A DNA stretch of 38,305 bases from contig DAOVDS010000004.1 of NCBI GenBank assembly GCA_030669415.1, positions 1 through 38,305 of the forward strand, read 5' to 3'. Position numbers and translations under genes: made by a program. Below are positions 16,808 to 24,187 of the stretch, piece by piece. The first letter of the stretch is position 1. Each line of letters begins with the position of its first letter. The notes under the pieces are model-generated. The model did not search any database. It was not told the DNA's origin and worked only from the letters and a program-made list of their open reading frames with translations. This DNA comes from a bacterium. Its GTDB lineage: Bacteria > Planctomycetota > SKW154 > DAOVDS01.

Positions 16808-16973
16808 GGCATGGTTCATTTGGCGGAGAATAAGGGTAACACGAAAACCGCTCATTATGTCATTGCGAGCGACCGAAGGGAGCGCGGCAATCTCATCGAT
16901 GGGATTGCCACGTCGGAGGCTTCGCATCCTCCTCGCAATGACATAAACGTGTTACCCGCATTTGAACCATGCC
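16808..16973. repeat. Nested palindromic element, copy 1
   Basis: Three nested inverted repeats: outer GGCATGGTTCA (16808-16818) with TGAACCATGCC (16963-16973), middle GGGTAACACG (16834-16843) with CGTGTTACCC (16948-16957), and inner 13-mer ATGTCATTGCGAG (16857-16869) with CTCGCAATGACAT (16932-16944). The inner core matches, in reverse orientation, a second copy at 34468-34562. Together with the next repeat it fills the roughly 300-nt gap before the peptidase gene. Confidence 0.85.
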
Positions 16974-17004
16974 CAAATCCAGAATCCAAATGTGTAATCA
17001 AGGG

Positions 17005-17064
17005 AGATAAGGAGATAGTCCAGATATGGAGATAGGGAACAAAATGGCTCTTATCTCCTTATCT
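17005..17064. repeat. AG-rich inverted repeat before the peptidase gene
   Basis: A 13-bp perfect inverted repeat: AGATAAGGAGATA (17005-17017) and TATCTCCTTATCT (17052-17064), followed by CTCCTTTTTTT. It lies in the gap between the palindrome and the peptidase ATG at 17107. Confidence 0.65.
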
Positions 17065-17106
17065 TTCAAATCCCCTAATCTCCTTTTTTTACACTTCATC
17101 AGGAAA

Positions 17107-18027
17107 ATGCGGCCTTTGTTAGTGACATGCGTTCTGCTTGCTGCCGCCAGCTTGTGTGCATACGCCCAGGAGCGCGTGACAGACGGCGACGTGACTGTCG
17201 TCTTTCCGCCGCGCCTGCGCTCCCAGGCTGATGCGGCGCTTGCGCTCTACCGGCAGGCCGCGCAGCAGGTGCGCATGAAGACAGACCTGCCCGACCCCGG
17301 CCCTGTGAGAATCGAGCTTGCCGACACCGACCTTGCCTTCCAAGCGGCCTACAGGCGGCTGGGCGGCCGCGGGACGCCCGAACACGCGCTGGCCGTCGCG
17401 TTCAGCCCGCAGAACGTCGTGCTGGTGCGCTCCTCGCACCTTGCCGGTATCGGGCCAGGCAGCCTGCCCGAGACTCTCGTTCACGAGACGTTCCACCTGT
17501 ACCTGGCCACCATGCTGCGCCGCGTGAACAGGCGTGTGCCGCTGTGGTTCAACGAGGGTGTGGCGCAGTGGGTGGCGGGGCAGAAAGTCAGCCCGCAGAT
17601 TCGCAATATGCTGCAGACCGATGCCAAGGGTGGGCGGCTGCCTTCTCTTGCCTCGCTGAGCGAGCGATTCCCGGATGAGAGGCTGGCTCTTTCGATTGCC
17701 TACGCCCGGTCGCTCTCGTTTGTCGAGTGGCTTGAAGGACGCTCGCCCGGCACTGTCAGGGGAATCCTGTCCGCCATGGCACAAGGAGAGCGTTTCAAGG
17801 TGGCGCTGCTGGACACGACGGGTGAGAACGTCTCGGCCCTCGAAGCCGCCCACGTTGCGAAACTCGCAGGCGAGCGCTCGTTCCTGCGAACATTCCTGAG
17901 CCAGCTTACGCTTTTCTCAGTCCTTGCCCTAATAGCACTCGCTGCCTTCGCGCGATACCTCGTCAAGCGAAAACGCCTGCACAGGACGCTCGAGTACGAA
18001 GACACGCTGGATGGATACGAAGATTAG
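17107..18027 (+). CDS. Membrane-anchored gluzincin-like metallopeptidase
   Basis: 306 residues. ATG 17107 gives a clean signal peptide (MRPLLVTCVLLAAASLCAYAQ); the in-frame ATGs at 17026 and 17044 would add a segment encoded by the inverted repeat. The zinc motif HETFH (126-130) is followed 20 residues later by WFNEGVAQW, with Glu150 as third ligand, the peptidase-MA/M1-like arrangement. A C-terminal hydrophobic helix (about 268-288) followed by KRKR predicts a type I anchor with the catalytic domain in the periplasm. The substrate is unknown. It converges with rnfG, 38 nt apart. Confidence 0.85.
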   Translation: MRPLLVTCVLLAAASLCAYAQERVTDGDVTVVFPPRLRSQADAALALYRQAAQQVRMKTDLPDPGPVRIELADTDLAFQAAYRRLGGRGTPEHALAVAFSPQNVVLVRSSHLAGIGPGSLPETLVHETFHLYLATMLRRVNRRVPLWFNEGVAQWVAGQKVSPQIRNMLQTDAKGGRLPSLASLSERFPDERLALSIAYARSLSFVEWLEGRSPGTVRGILSAMAQGERFKVALLDTTGENVSALEAAHVAKLAGERSFLRTFLSQLTLFSVLALIALAAFARYLVKRKRLHRTLEYEDTLDGYED

Positions 18028-18065
18028 CCGGGGGGTCCTGCGCGGATGAAACCCGCAACCTGGAT

Positions 18066-18677
18066 TTACTCGCCGTGCTGCGCAAGGATGGCTTTCAGGA
18101 TTTTGCCGGACTTCTGCACTGCGTTGACGACGGCCCGCGAGGTAATTGTGGAGCCTGTCAGCGCATCAACCTTGCCGCCGTCCGGCTTGAGGCTTGCCTC
18201 CGAGGCAGTCAAACTCCTGAACTGTTCCTGGAAGTCAGGCCGCTTGTTAGTCTCGTCTATCCACTTGCCTGAGAGCATGCCTCCCCAACTGTTCTCGGAG
18301 TTGACGAGGTCGACGTTCCCGCCCAGCCCTGGCGTCTCTGTGTGGCTGAGAACATAGATTCCGATAACCTTTTCGAGAGTTTTGTCCCAGCCCACCATGA
18401 CAGTGACCGCACCGTCGAAGCCCTGGGCGCTGGTAATCACCGCATAGCCCGCAGAACACTTGAACCAGGTAACGGCGTCGCCTTCGTACAGGGCCTCCTC
18501 TTTCTTTATCTGGTCCTCGGGCGTGTCCTTGAAGATGCAGCAGGCGGCCTCTGTTGCCTTCTTCTCGTCGGCAATCCTGATTTTGTCCACCACGCTGCTG
18601 TAGACGATATCAATGCCGGCGACGCATAGCGCGGCGATTACCACGAGAACCAGAGGATAGTGTATGGTCTTTTTCAT
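18066..18677 (-). CDS. rnfG: RnfG/NqrC-type FMN-binding subunit
   Basis: 203 residues. ATG 18677 has GGAGG 5 nt upstream. One N-terminal membrane helix (about 8-27) is followed by a periplasmic FMN-binding domain. The flavinylation site is DALTGSTIT, where Thr177 matches the covalently modified threonine of the SGAT-type motif (Ser176 replaces the usual Ala). SHTETPGLG (111-119) is typical of RnfG. It would relay electrons within the Rnf ion-pumping ferredoxin:NAD oxidoreductase. It is the last gene of the string; no rnfE, rnfA or rnfB follows, because the next gene is the convergent peptidase. Confidence 0.93.
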   Translation of the reverse strand: MKKTIHYPLVLVVIAALCVAGIDIVYSSVVDKIRIADEKKATEAACCIFKDTPEDQIKKEEALYEGDAVTWFKCSAGYAVITSAQGFDGAVTVMVGWDKTLEKVIGIYVLSHTETPGLGGNVDLVNSENSWGGMLSGKWIDETNKRPDFQEQFRSLTASEASLKPDGGKVDALTGSTITSRAVVNAVQKSGKILKAILAQHGE

Positions 18678-18850
18678 CTGAACCTCCGTCGGCTGCTGAC
18701 TATCGGCCACTGCGCCAGCAACCTTTTAGCCGCGCCGCTTGCGGCGCGGGAAGAACGCGCCATAAATGGCGCGGCTAAACAGTTGTCGCACTGCCTACGC
18801 TTCGCTCCGTGGGCACAGGTGTTCCATTCGGCACACCTGAGCACGTGCAC
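18678..18850. other. Gap between rnfD and rnfG
   Basis: About 170 nt holding three degenerate heptads (18691-18711) and the REP-like palindrome at 18725-18779. No gene was seen. The rnfG Shine-Dalgarno lies at its edge. Confidence 0.6.
18725..18779. repeat. REP-like palindrome between rnfD and rnfG
   Basis: Perfect 12-bp arms TTTAGCCGCGCC (18725-18736) and GGCGCGGCTAAA (18768-18779) enclose further GC palindromes, including a CGCGCCATAAATGGCGCG core. Similar blocks occur at 28911-28956. Confidence 0.75.
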
Positions 18851-20104
18851 TTATCCCTTCTGCGATTTAACAAGGCCGAATTTCTTCGGCACAGTGAACC
18901 TGTCTATAAGCGGAACGGCGGTGTTCATGATTAGAATCGAGTAGCAGACGCCTTCGGGATAGCCGCCCAGCTTGCGGATAACCGCGGTCAGCACGCCGGC
19001 GCCCACGCCGAAGATAATGGCCCCTTTCGCGGTCATGGGCGATGTCACCATGTCCGTCGCCATGAAGAAGGCACCCAGGACAAGCCCGCCGCTCAATGTC
19101 CAGAACGCGAGCCTCTCGAAGAAGCTGTACCTGGCATACCACGGAACCAGGCCCGTCGCAGACACGACCTCCAGCTCGACTTCCTTGTCTTCACGCCTCA
19201 CTTTCAGTTTCAGTTTCTGACCGTACAACAGCTTGCCAACTTCTCTGCGCAGGTTTTGCGAATTCTTTATTTCTACTCCGTCAAACTCTGTGACGACGTC
19301 ATCCTTTTTCACACCAGCCTTGGCCGCAGCAGTGCCGTCAAGAACGCCAGTAACTTTCGCACCTCCTGCGCTGTCGGCAACCTGAAGGCCGAGGAAAGGC
19401 TCCTTCGCCTTGTAGGGAATAACCATGCACAGGACAACGGCGGTCACGATAAACGAGACAGGCACGCGCCAGTCAACGTACTTTCGCACAATGAGGAACA
19501 GCCCGCCGATAAGCAGGAGCAGCGCCGAGGTCTCGCCAAGCGAGCCGGGCACATTTCCCATGAAGAGGTCCCAGACTGAATACTCCTGGGCCCCTGTGAC
19601 AGACATCTTGAGCGCGTTGAGCGGCGTCGCCGCTGAGACAACATCCACGCTTCTCGGCGTCGCCCAGCCGGCCGTCATTTGAAGCGACCACGCCGCCAGG
19701 ACAAAGGCGCGCCCCGCGAGCGCGGGGTTCCAGATGTTGCATCCCAGACCGCCGAAGAGGTGCTTGGCGGCCGCGATGGAGAAGAACGCACCGATTACAA
19801 CGAGATACCACGAGACGTTGGACGAGATGACCATGGCGAAGAGCAGGCCGGTTACTACTGCGGAGCCGTCGAGCGCCTGAATGACCGGCTTCCTGCGAAG
19901 CGCCAGAATCAACGCCTCGGTACCCACGCAAACGGCTATCGAGCCGAGGATAATCGCGATGGCACTCCCGCCGAAGAACCAGCAGCCGACAACCGCAGCC
20001 GGCGCAAGGGCGAGCACCACAGTCCACATTATCTTCGGGATTGACTCATCGCTTCGTATATGCGGTGATGTGCTGACAAGGAATCTCTTTTGCGCCTCTG
20101 CCAT
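18851..20104 (-). CDS. rnfD: RnfD/NqrB-type membrane subunit with an inserted PDZ domain
   Basis: 417 residues from ATG 20104; the longer start at 20137 lacks a better ribosome site. The family is normally about 320-350 residues. The N-terminal half shows FLVSTSPHIRS, QALDGSAVVTGLL and CNIWNPALAGRAF, then the flavinylation motif SAATP (Thr160). After a helix ending near 230, residues about 236-318 form a PDZ domain: LGLQV, VLDGTAAAKAGVKKDDVVTEFDGVEI and a closing KLKVRREDKEVELEV. Membrane helices then resume, with FFMATDMVTSPMTAKG and GGYPEGVCYSILIMN as in normal RnfD. The extra length is essentially the PDZ. RnfD carries flavin in the ion-pumping core. Confidence 0.95.
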   Translation of the reverse strand: MAEAQKRFLVSTSPHIRSDESIPKIMWTVVLALAPAAVVGCWFFGGSAIAIILGSIAVCVGTEALILALRRKPVIQALDGSAVVTGLLFAMVISSNVSWYLVVIGAFFSIAAAKHLFGGLGCNIWNPALAGRAFVLAAWSLQMTAGWATPRSVDVVSAATPLNALKMSVTGAQEYSVWDLFMGNVPGSLGETSALLLLIGGLFLIVRKYVDWRVPVSFIVTAVVLCMVIPYKAKEPFLGLQVADSAGGAKVTGVLDGTAAAKAGVKKDDVVTEFDGVEIKNSQNLRREVGKLLYGQKLKLKVRREDKEVELEVVSATGLVPWYARYSFFERLAFWTLSGGLVLGAFFMATDMVTSPMTAKGAIIFGVGAGVLTAVIRKLGGYPEGVCYSILIMNTAVPLIDRFTVPKKFGLVKSQKG

Positions 20105-20124
20105 CGCCCTCTTCTCTCTGTAGT

Positions 20125-20145
20125 CAGTAACCAGCAATCAGTATC
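20125..20145. repeat. Degenerate heptad tract upstream of rnfD
   Basis: Three heptads, CAGTAAC, CAGCAAT, CAGTATC. A similar tract at 20208-20235 (GCTACTT, GCTGCCG, GTCACTT, GCTTGCA) overlaps the rnfC stop. A short perfect hairpin GCGCAGC-AA-GCTGCGC lies between them (20163-20178). Confidence 0.5.
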
Positions 20146-20222
20146 GAGTAGACTGAATAAACGCGCAGCAAGCTGCGCCGCTAAATTCTCATCCGTTTTC
20201 TTCCCACGCTACTTGCTGCCGG

Positions 20223-21608
20223 TCACTTGCTTGCAGTAGCTTCTTCTTTCTTCTTTTCTTCTTCCTGTGCCTTTTTCGCCTCGGCCTTGGCCCTTTCTTT
20301 CGCCTGGATTGCGCGCAGCTCGCCCTTGCCGTACTTGATGAACTGCACTATGGGGCGCTTGGCCGGGCAGACGTAGGTGCATACGCCGCACTCTATGCAG
20401 TCAAGCAGGTTGCTGGCCTTCGCCAGCGCGACGTTCTTGGCCTCGAGCAGAACTGACAGCCGGCTCGGCACAAGCCGCATGGGGCATGTATCCACGCAGC
20501 GCCCGCAGCGGATGCAGGGGCCGTACCTTCCCACCGGTTTCCCTTCCATCACGAGAATGCCCGAGGTGCCCTTTATTACGACCAGGTCGGTAGTGTACTG
20601 GGCAAGGCCCATCATCGGGCCGCCGAGGATAATCTTGTTTGCGCCCGCCTTTACACCGCAAAGGTCAAGAAGCTCCTTTATCGGGTGGCCGACAAGGGCG
20701 AGCAGGTTTTTCGGGTTCTCAATGCCTTCGCCCGTCACGGTGAGCACCCGCTCTATAAGAGGCTTATTGTACTTCACAGCTTCCCAGGTGGCGAAGGCGG
20801 TGCCGACGTTGTTTACCAGCGCCCCCACATCCATCGGCAGCCCGCCGGAAGGCACCTCGCGGTCGAGAATAGCTTTTATTAGCTGCTTCTCTGCGCCCTG
20901 CGGATACTTGACGGGCAGCGCCACGACCTTTATCGAGGGGTCCACCTTCGCGGCCGCCTCGCGCATGACCTTTATCGCATCAGGCTTGTTCGCCTCGATG
21001 CCGATGTAGCGGTCTTTCGCACCCACTACCTTGCACAGAATCCGCAGGCCCTGGATAATCCCGTCCGGCTTCTCGAGCATGAGCCGGTCATCGGCGGTGA
21101 GGTACGGCTGGCACTCGACGCCGTTGAGGATGAACGAGTTAATAGGCTTGTTCTTGGGCGGCGACACCTTCACGTGCAGGGGAAATGTCGCGCCGCCCAG
21201 GCCTACAATACCGGCATCCGTAATGCGCTTCTTGAGCTCGTCAGCACCGAGAGAGTCGATATCGGGAGTCTCTACATTGAGACCCTCCGCCCATGTATCT
21301 TCGCCATCGTTCTCGATAACCACCGAGGTCACGAGGTCGCCGAAGATGTGCTCGTAGGAGCCCACGTCAACGACCTTGCCGCTGACCGAACTGTGCACAG
21401 GCGCCGAGACGAAAGCGGAGGCTTCACCGACAACCTGGCCCTTCTTGACAGGGGCCCCTTTCTCGACAACAGGCTTGCATGGCGCACCGAGGTGCTGGGC
21501 CATGGGGATGCGAACCACCTTGGGGATGGGTGCGTTTTCTATGGCCTTGTCCTTGCTGAGGTGCTTCATGTCGTGAGGGTGAACTCCCCCGACGAAAGTG
21601 TGAGCCAT
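20223..21608 (-). CDS. rnfC: RnfC-type NADH/ferredoxin-handling subunit
   Basis: 461 residues from ATG 21608; an upstream TTG at 21626 is possible. The N-terminus MAHTFVGGVHPHDMKH is typical of RnfC. The middle has the NuoF-like nucleotide/FMN domain (GIVGLGGATFPLHVK, NGVECQPYLTADDRLM). Two [4Fe-4S] motifs follow: Cys365/368/371 with Cys375, and Cys404/407/410 with Cys414. The C-terminus is a Lys/Glu/Ala-rich tail, shorter than the long repeats of E. coli RsxC. It is the peripheral electron-input subunit of Rnf. It lies 41 nt after the parvulin gene and 118 nt before rnfD. Confidence 0.96.
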   Translation of the reverse strand: MAHTFVGGVHPHDMKHLSKDKAIENAPIPKVVRIPMAQHLGAPCKPVVEKGAPVKKGQVVGEASAFVSAPVHSSVSGKVVDVGSYEHIFGDLVTSVVIENDGEDTWAEGLNVETPDIDSLGADELKKRITDAGIVGLGGATFPLHVKVSPPKNKPINSFILNGVECQPYLTADDRLMLEKPDGIIQGLRILCKVVGAKDRYIGIEANKPDAIKVMREAAAKVDPSIKVVALPVKYPQGAEKQLIKAILDREVPSGGLPMDVGALVNNVGTAFATWEAVKYNKPLIERVLTVTGEGIENPKNLLALVGHPIKELLDLCGVKAGANKIILGGPMMGLAQYTTDLVVIKGTSGILVMEGKPVGRYGPCIRCGRCVDTCPMRLVPSRLSVLLEAKNVALAKASNLLDCIECGVCTYVCPAKRPIVQFIKYGKGELRAIQAKERAKAEAKKAQEEEKKKEEATASK

Positions 21609-21649
21609 TTCCCGTTCTCCGTGCAACTATCCGAGCTTCCGCCCGGCAG

Positions 21650-22717
21650 CTACTTCTCAGACTTCTCTGTGCCGCCCGAGAGGTCGAATCTCTCTACTTT
21701 GGCCTCTTCACGCAAGTGCTGTACAAGGTGGCCGATCTCATGGCCGTCCACATGCCTCCTCTCCTCCTCGTCGAGTAGAAACGGCTGCACTTCCTCGTAC
21801 TTGAGCTGGGAGACATCCTTGATATCCACGAGCTTCACAATGTGGAAGCCGAACCTCGACTGGACAGGCTCTGCAACCTCGCCGGGCTTGAGCTGGTCGA
21901 AAACCACGGGTACAAGCAGGTTGAAAAGAGCCCCCTTGGGGACCCAGCCCATGTCGAAGCTTTCCGCAGTGTAGCCCGCCCCGTATTCAGTGGCTATCTT
22001 CGCGAAATTCTCCCCTGCGCGAAGCTTCTTCACCACCTCGTCGGCGACATCCTTGGAGTTGAGCTTCTTCCACCGCTGCGACTTCTCCGTGAGCCCGGCA
22101 ATCTCCATGTCGATTTTCTGTTTCTGCTCGGCGGAGGCAATCCGCAGTTCGCACTTCAGTCGCGATATCTCACGTGCTATGCCATGCGCCATCTCCTCGG
22201 TCGAGACAAGTATGTGATGGACCCTGGCTATCCTGCCGGCATCCTTGGGGTATCTTCTCTCGAACAGGGCCTTCATGTTCTCGTCCGAGGCGCGCTTCTT
22301 CTTGACCAGCTTCTCCGCAAGAAGCAGCAGCCTGGTCTTGTAGGCGTTGTTCTTCTTGCGCTCCTCGATTGTGTATCCATAGCGCTTCAGCTCCGCTTCG
22401 AGCTCTTTGAGGTCGTTGTTGTAGTGGGCAAGTTCCTGCAGCAGGAGTTCGTTCTGGCGTTCAGTTACTTCCTTGCCGGAGACAGTCACTCCCGCCTTTT
22501 CGGCAGCCTGCTGGACGAGGAGCCAGTCTACGAGCTCCTCCATGAACTCGCGCGCCTTGCACTCGAAAAGGAGCTTCTCGAACTCGGCGCGGGTGGTCTC
22601 CTTCGCGTTTACCCGCAACACCACCCCGCCCCCGCCAGTTGGCTGCTGGGCATCCTGCGCCAGCACAATCAGGCACAGCGCAGTAACCAGGAACGCTGCC
22701 GCCGCTATTTTCTTCAT
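21650..22717 (-). CDS. Periplasmic parvulin-type peptidyl-prolyl isomerase
   Basis: 355 residues with a signal peptide (1-20, ending VLAQ). Residues 35-150 form a SurA/PrsA-like helical chaperone region. The parvulin domain begins at ARVHHILVSTEE (164-175) and ends at GWVPKGAL, LKPGEVAEPVQSRFGFHIVKLVD (to about 300). Between its first strand and the ADEVVKKLRAGENFAKIATEYG helix is an additional charged helical insertion (about 176-222) not found in a minimal parvulin domain. It probably assists folding of exported proteins. It sits 42 nt after galE and 41 nt before rnfC, in the same minus-strand string. Confidence 0.9.
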   Translation of the reverse strand: MKKIAAAAFLVTALCLIVLAQDAQQPTGGGGVVLRVNAKETTRAEFEKLLFECKAREFMEELVDWLLVQQAAEKAGVTVSGKEVTERQNELLLQELAHYNNDLKELEAELKRYGYTIEERKKNNAYKTRLLLLAEKLVKKKRASDENMKALFERRYPKDAGRIARVHHILVSTEEMAHGIAREISRLKCELRIASAEQKQKIDMEIAGLTEKSQRWKKLNSKDVADEVVKKLRAGENFAKIATEYGAGYTAESFDMGWVPKGALFNLLVPVVFDQLKPGEVAEPVQSRFGFHIVKLVDIKDVSQLKYEEVQPFLLDEEERRHVDGHEIGHLVQHLREEAKVERFDLSGGTEKSEK

Positions 22718-22759
22718 AACTGCAACTCCAAATCTGAGGACATCTCCGGGCTTAGACTC

Positions 22760-24019
22760 TTAGTTCTCTTCCTGCTTCTCGACTGCGGGATTCGCCTTGC
22801 CCGCGGGCGCCGCTCCCTGCGGCACTTTCTGCTTCGCCTTGGTCTCCATGTATTTCAGAATCTGGATAAGCTGCGAATTGGAGAGCATGCCTTCCTGAAG
22901 CATGAGCATCCCCAGCAGCTTGTGTGTGCCTTTCCTGTCCATGTCCTTCTGCAGCTTGAGCGCCTCGTCAAGCTGCTCGTGGGTTATGAAGTCCATCCTT
23001 ATGGCAATCTCGCCGAAGAATTCCTTCTGTGCCTCGGTCTCGTCTGTGTAGCCATTCGGGTGTTTGCGGTGCCAGTGCCACGCAGTCTCGACCATGGTCT
23101 CCAGCTCGCCCAGCTCGTGCCGCCAGCCGAGTTCCTTCGCTGCCCTCTCGTTGCTCGCCACCAGTGACGGCGGGTCTCCCGGCCGCCTTGGCGCATCAAC
23201 CGCTTCAATCTCGGCGCCCGTAACCTTCCTGCAGACTTCAATCACTTCCCTTACGGAGAAGCCTTTCCCGCTGCCGAGGTTGAATATCTCAGGGCCGCAG
23301 AAGTGCTTCTCGTAGGCGAGCACGTGCGCCTTGGCCAGGTCAGTAACGTGAATGTAGTCCCGTATGCAGGTTCCATCCCCGGTGGGGTAATCAGTACCGA
23401 AGACACGTACCTTCTGCTTCTGCTTGAGCGCGACCTTGAGCACCAGCGGAATCAGGTGTGTCTCGATGCGGTGGGCCTCGCCGAGGTCGCCCTCGGGGTC
23501 GGCGCCAGCCGCATTGAAATACCTCAGCATGACGGGCTCGAGCCCGTGGGATTTCGCGTAGTCGAACATTATCTGCTCGATAAACCACTTGGACTTGCCG
23601 TAGGGGCTTATCGGCACGCAGACGTGTTTTTCATCTATCGGCAGGTACTGCGGCACACCGTAGGTCGCGGCGCTGCTGGAGAAGATAATCCGCCTGACAT
23701 CGAACTCTAGCATTGCGCGGAGCAGGTTCAGCGTGCCGAGCAGGTTATTGAGGTAGTACTTCTGCGGGTCTTCCACCGACTCTTCCACGTAGCAGCATGC
23801 CGCCATGTGGAAGACGCCATCTATCCTGTAGGTGGTGAAAAGACGGTGGAGGTCGTCGAAGCTCTTGAGGTCGCCCTCGACGAGGTGCCCGCCGTGAATG
23901 GCTTTGCGGTGGCCCTCCGAGAGGTTGTCAAACACTATCGGGTGATATCCCGACCTTGCCAGCTCCTTGACAATGTGGCTCCCGATATAACCCGCACCAC
24001 CTGTAACCAAAAGCGCCAT
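22760..24019 (-). CDS. galE: UDP-glucose 4-epimerase with C-terminal MshEN-like repeats
   Basis: 419 residues, about 85 more than a usual GalE. The epimerase part (1-325) is complete: TGGAGYIG NAD motif (6-13), SSSAATYG, catalytic Tyr140 in YGKSK with Lys144, RYFNAAGA, GDGTCIRDYIHVTDLA and PRRPGDPP. It interconverts UDP-glucose and UDP-galactose. The extension holds two repeats, FGEIAIRMDFITHEQLDEAL (about 335-354) and LLGMLMLQEGMLSNSQLIQIL (about 368-388), then a Lys/Ala/Pro tail. They resemble the repeats of the protein at 4488-4937. It is the first gene of the galE-ppi-rnfCDG string. Confidence 0.95.
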   Translation of the reverse strand: MALLVTGGAGYIGSHIVKELARSGYHPIVFDNLSEGHRKAIHGGHLVEGDLKSFDDLHRLFTTYRIDGVFHMAACCYVEESVEDPQKYYLNNLLGTLNLLRAMLEFDVRRIIFSSSAATYGVPQYLPIDEKHVCVPISPYGKSKWFIEQIMFDYAKSHGLEPVMLRYFNAAGADPEGDLGEAHRIETHLIPLVLKVALKQKQKVRVFGTDYPTGDGTCIRDYIHVTDLAKAHVLAYEKHFCGPEIFNLGSGKGFSVREVIEVCRKVTGAEIEAVDAPRRPGDPPSLVASNERAAKELGWRHELGELETMVETAWHWHRKHPNGYTDETEAQKEFFGEIAIRMDFITHEQLDEALKLQKDMDRKGTHKLLGMLMLQEGMLSNSQLIQILKYMETKAKQKVPQGAAPAGKANPAVEKQEEN

Positions 24020-24052
24020 CAGCGGTCCTTCCGCCAGTGAAATGAAGACAGC

Positions 24053-24080
24053 ATTTTACCAGCACCAGGCTTGCTGTCAA
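24053..24080 (-). promoter_or_regulatory. Promoter of the galE-ppi-rnfCDG string
   Basis: Read on the minus strand: TTGACA (24080-24075), a 16-nt spacer, TAAAAT (24058-24053), about 34 nt before the galE ATG. Confidence 0.65.
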
Positions 24081-24127
24081 GCGAAAACACATTCCATTGC
24101 TGCGCACACTGCCGGTAAGCATTTGTC

Positions 24128-24156
24128 TTGCAAAAGGACCTTCCCTGGTGTTATCA
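24128..24156 (+). promoter_or_regulatory. Probable promoter of the kinase-regulator operon
   Basis: TTGCAA (24128-24133), a 17-nt spacer, TTATCA (24151-24156), about 32 nt before the kinase ATG and divergent from the galE promoter. Confidence 0.4.
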
Positions 24157-24187
24157 TCACTGCTGAACTTACCAGTGAGGTAGTCCG

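Noticed and set aside
21842-23167. Plus-strand open frame of 441 codons opposite the parvulin gene and the end of galE
   Set aside because: It spans two genuine minus-strand genes and the gap between them and has no family features.
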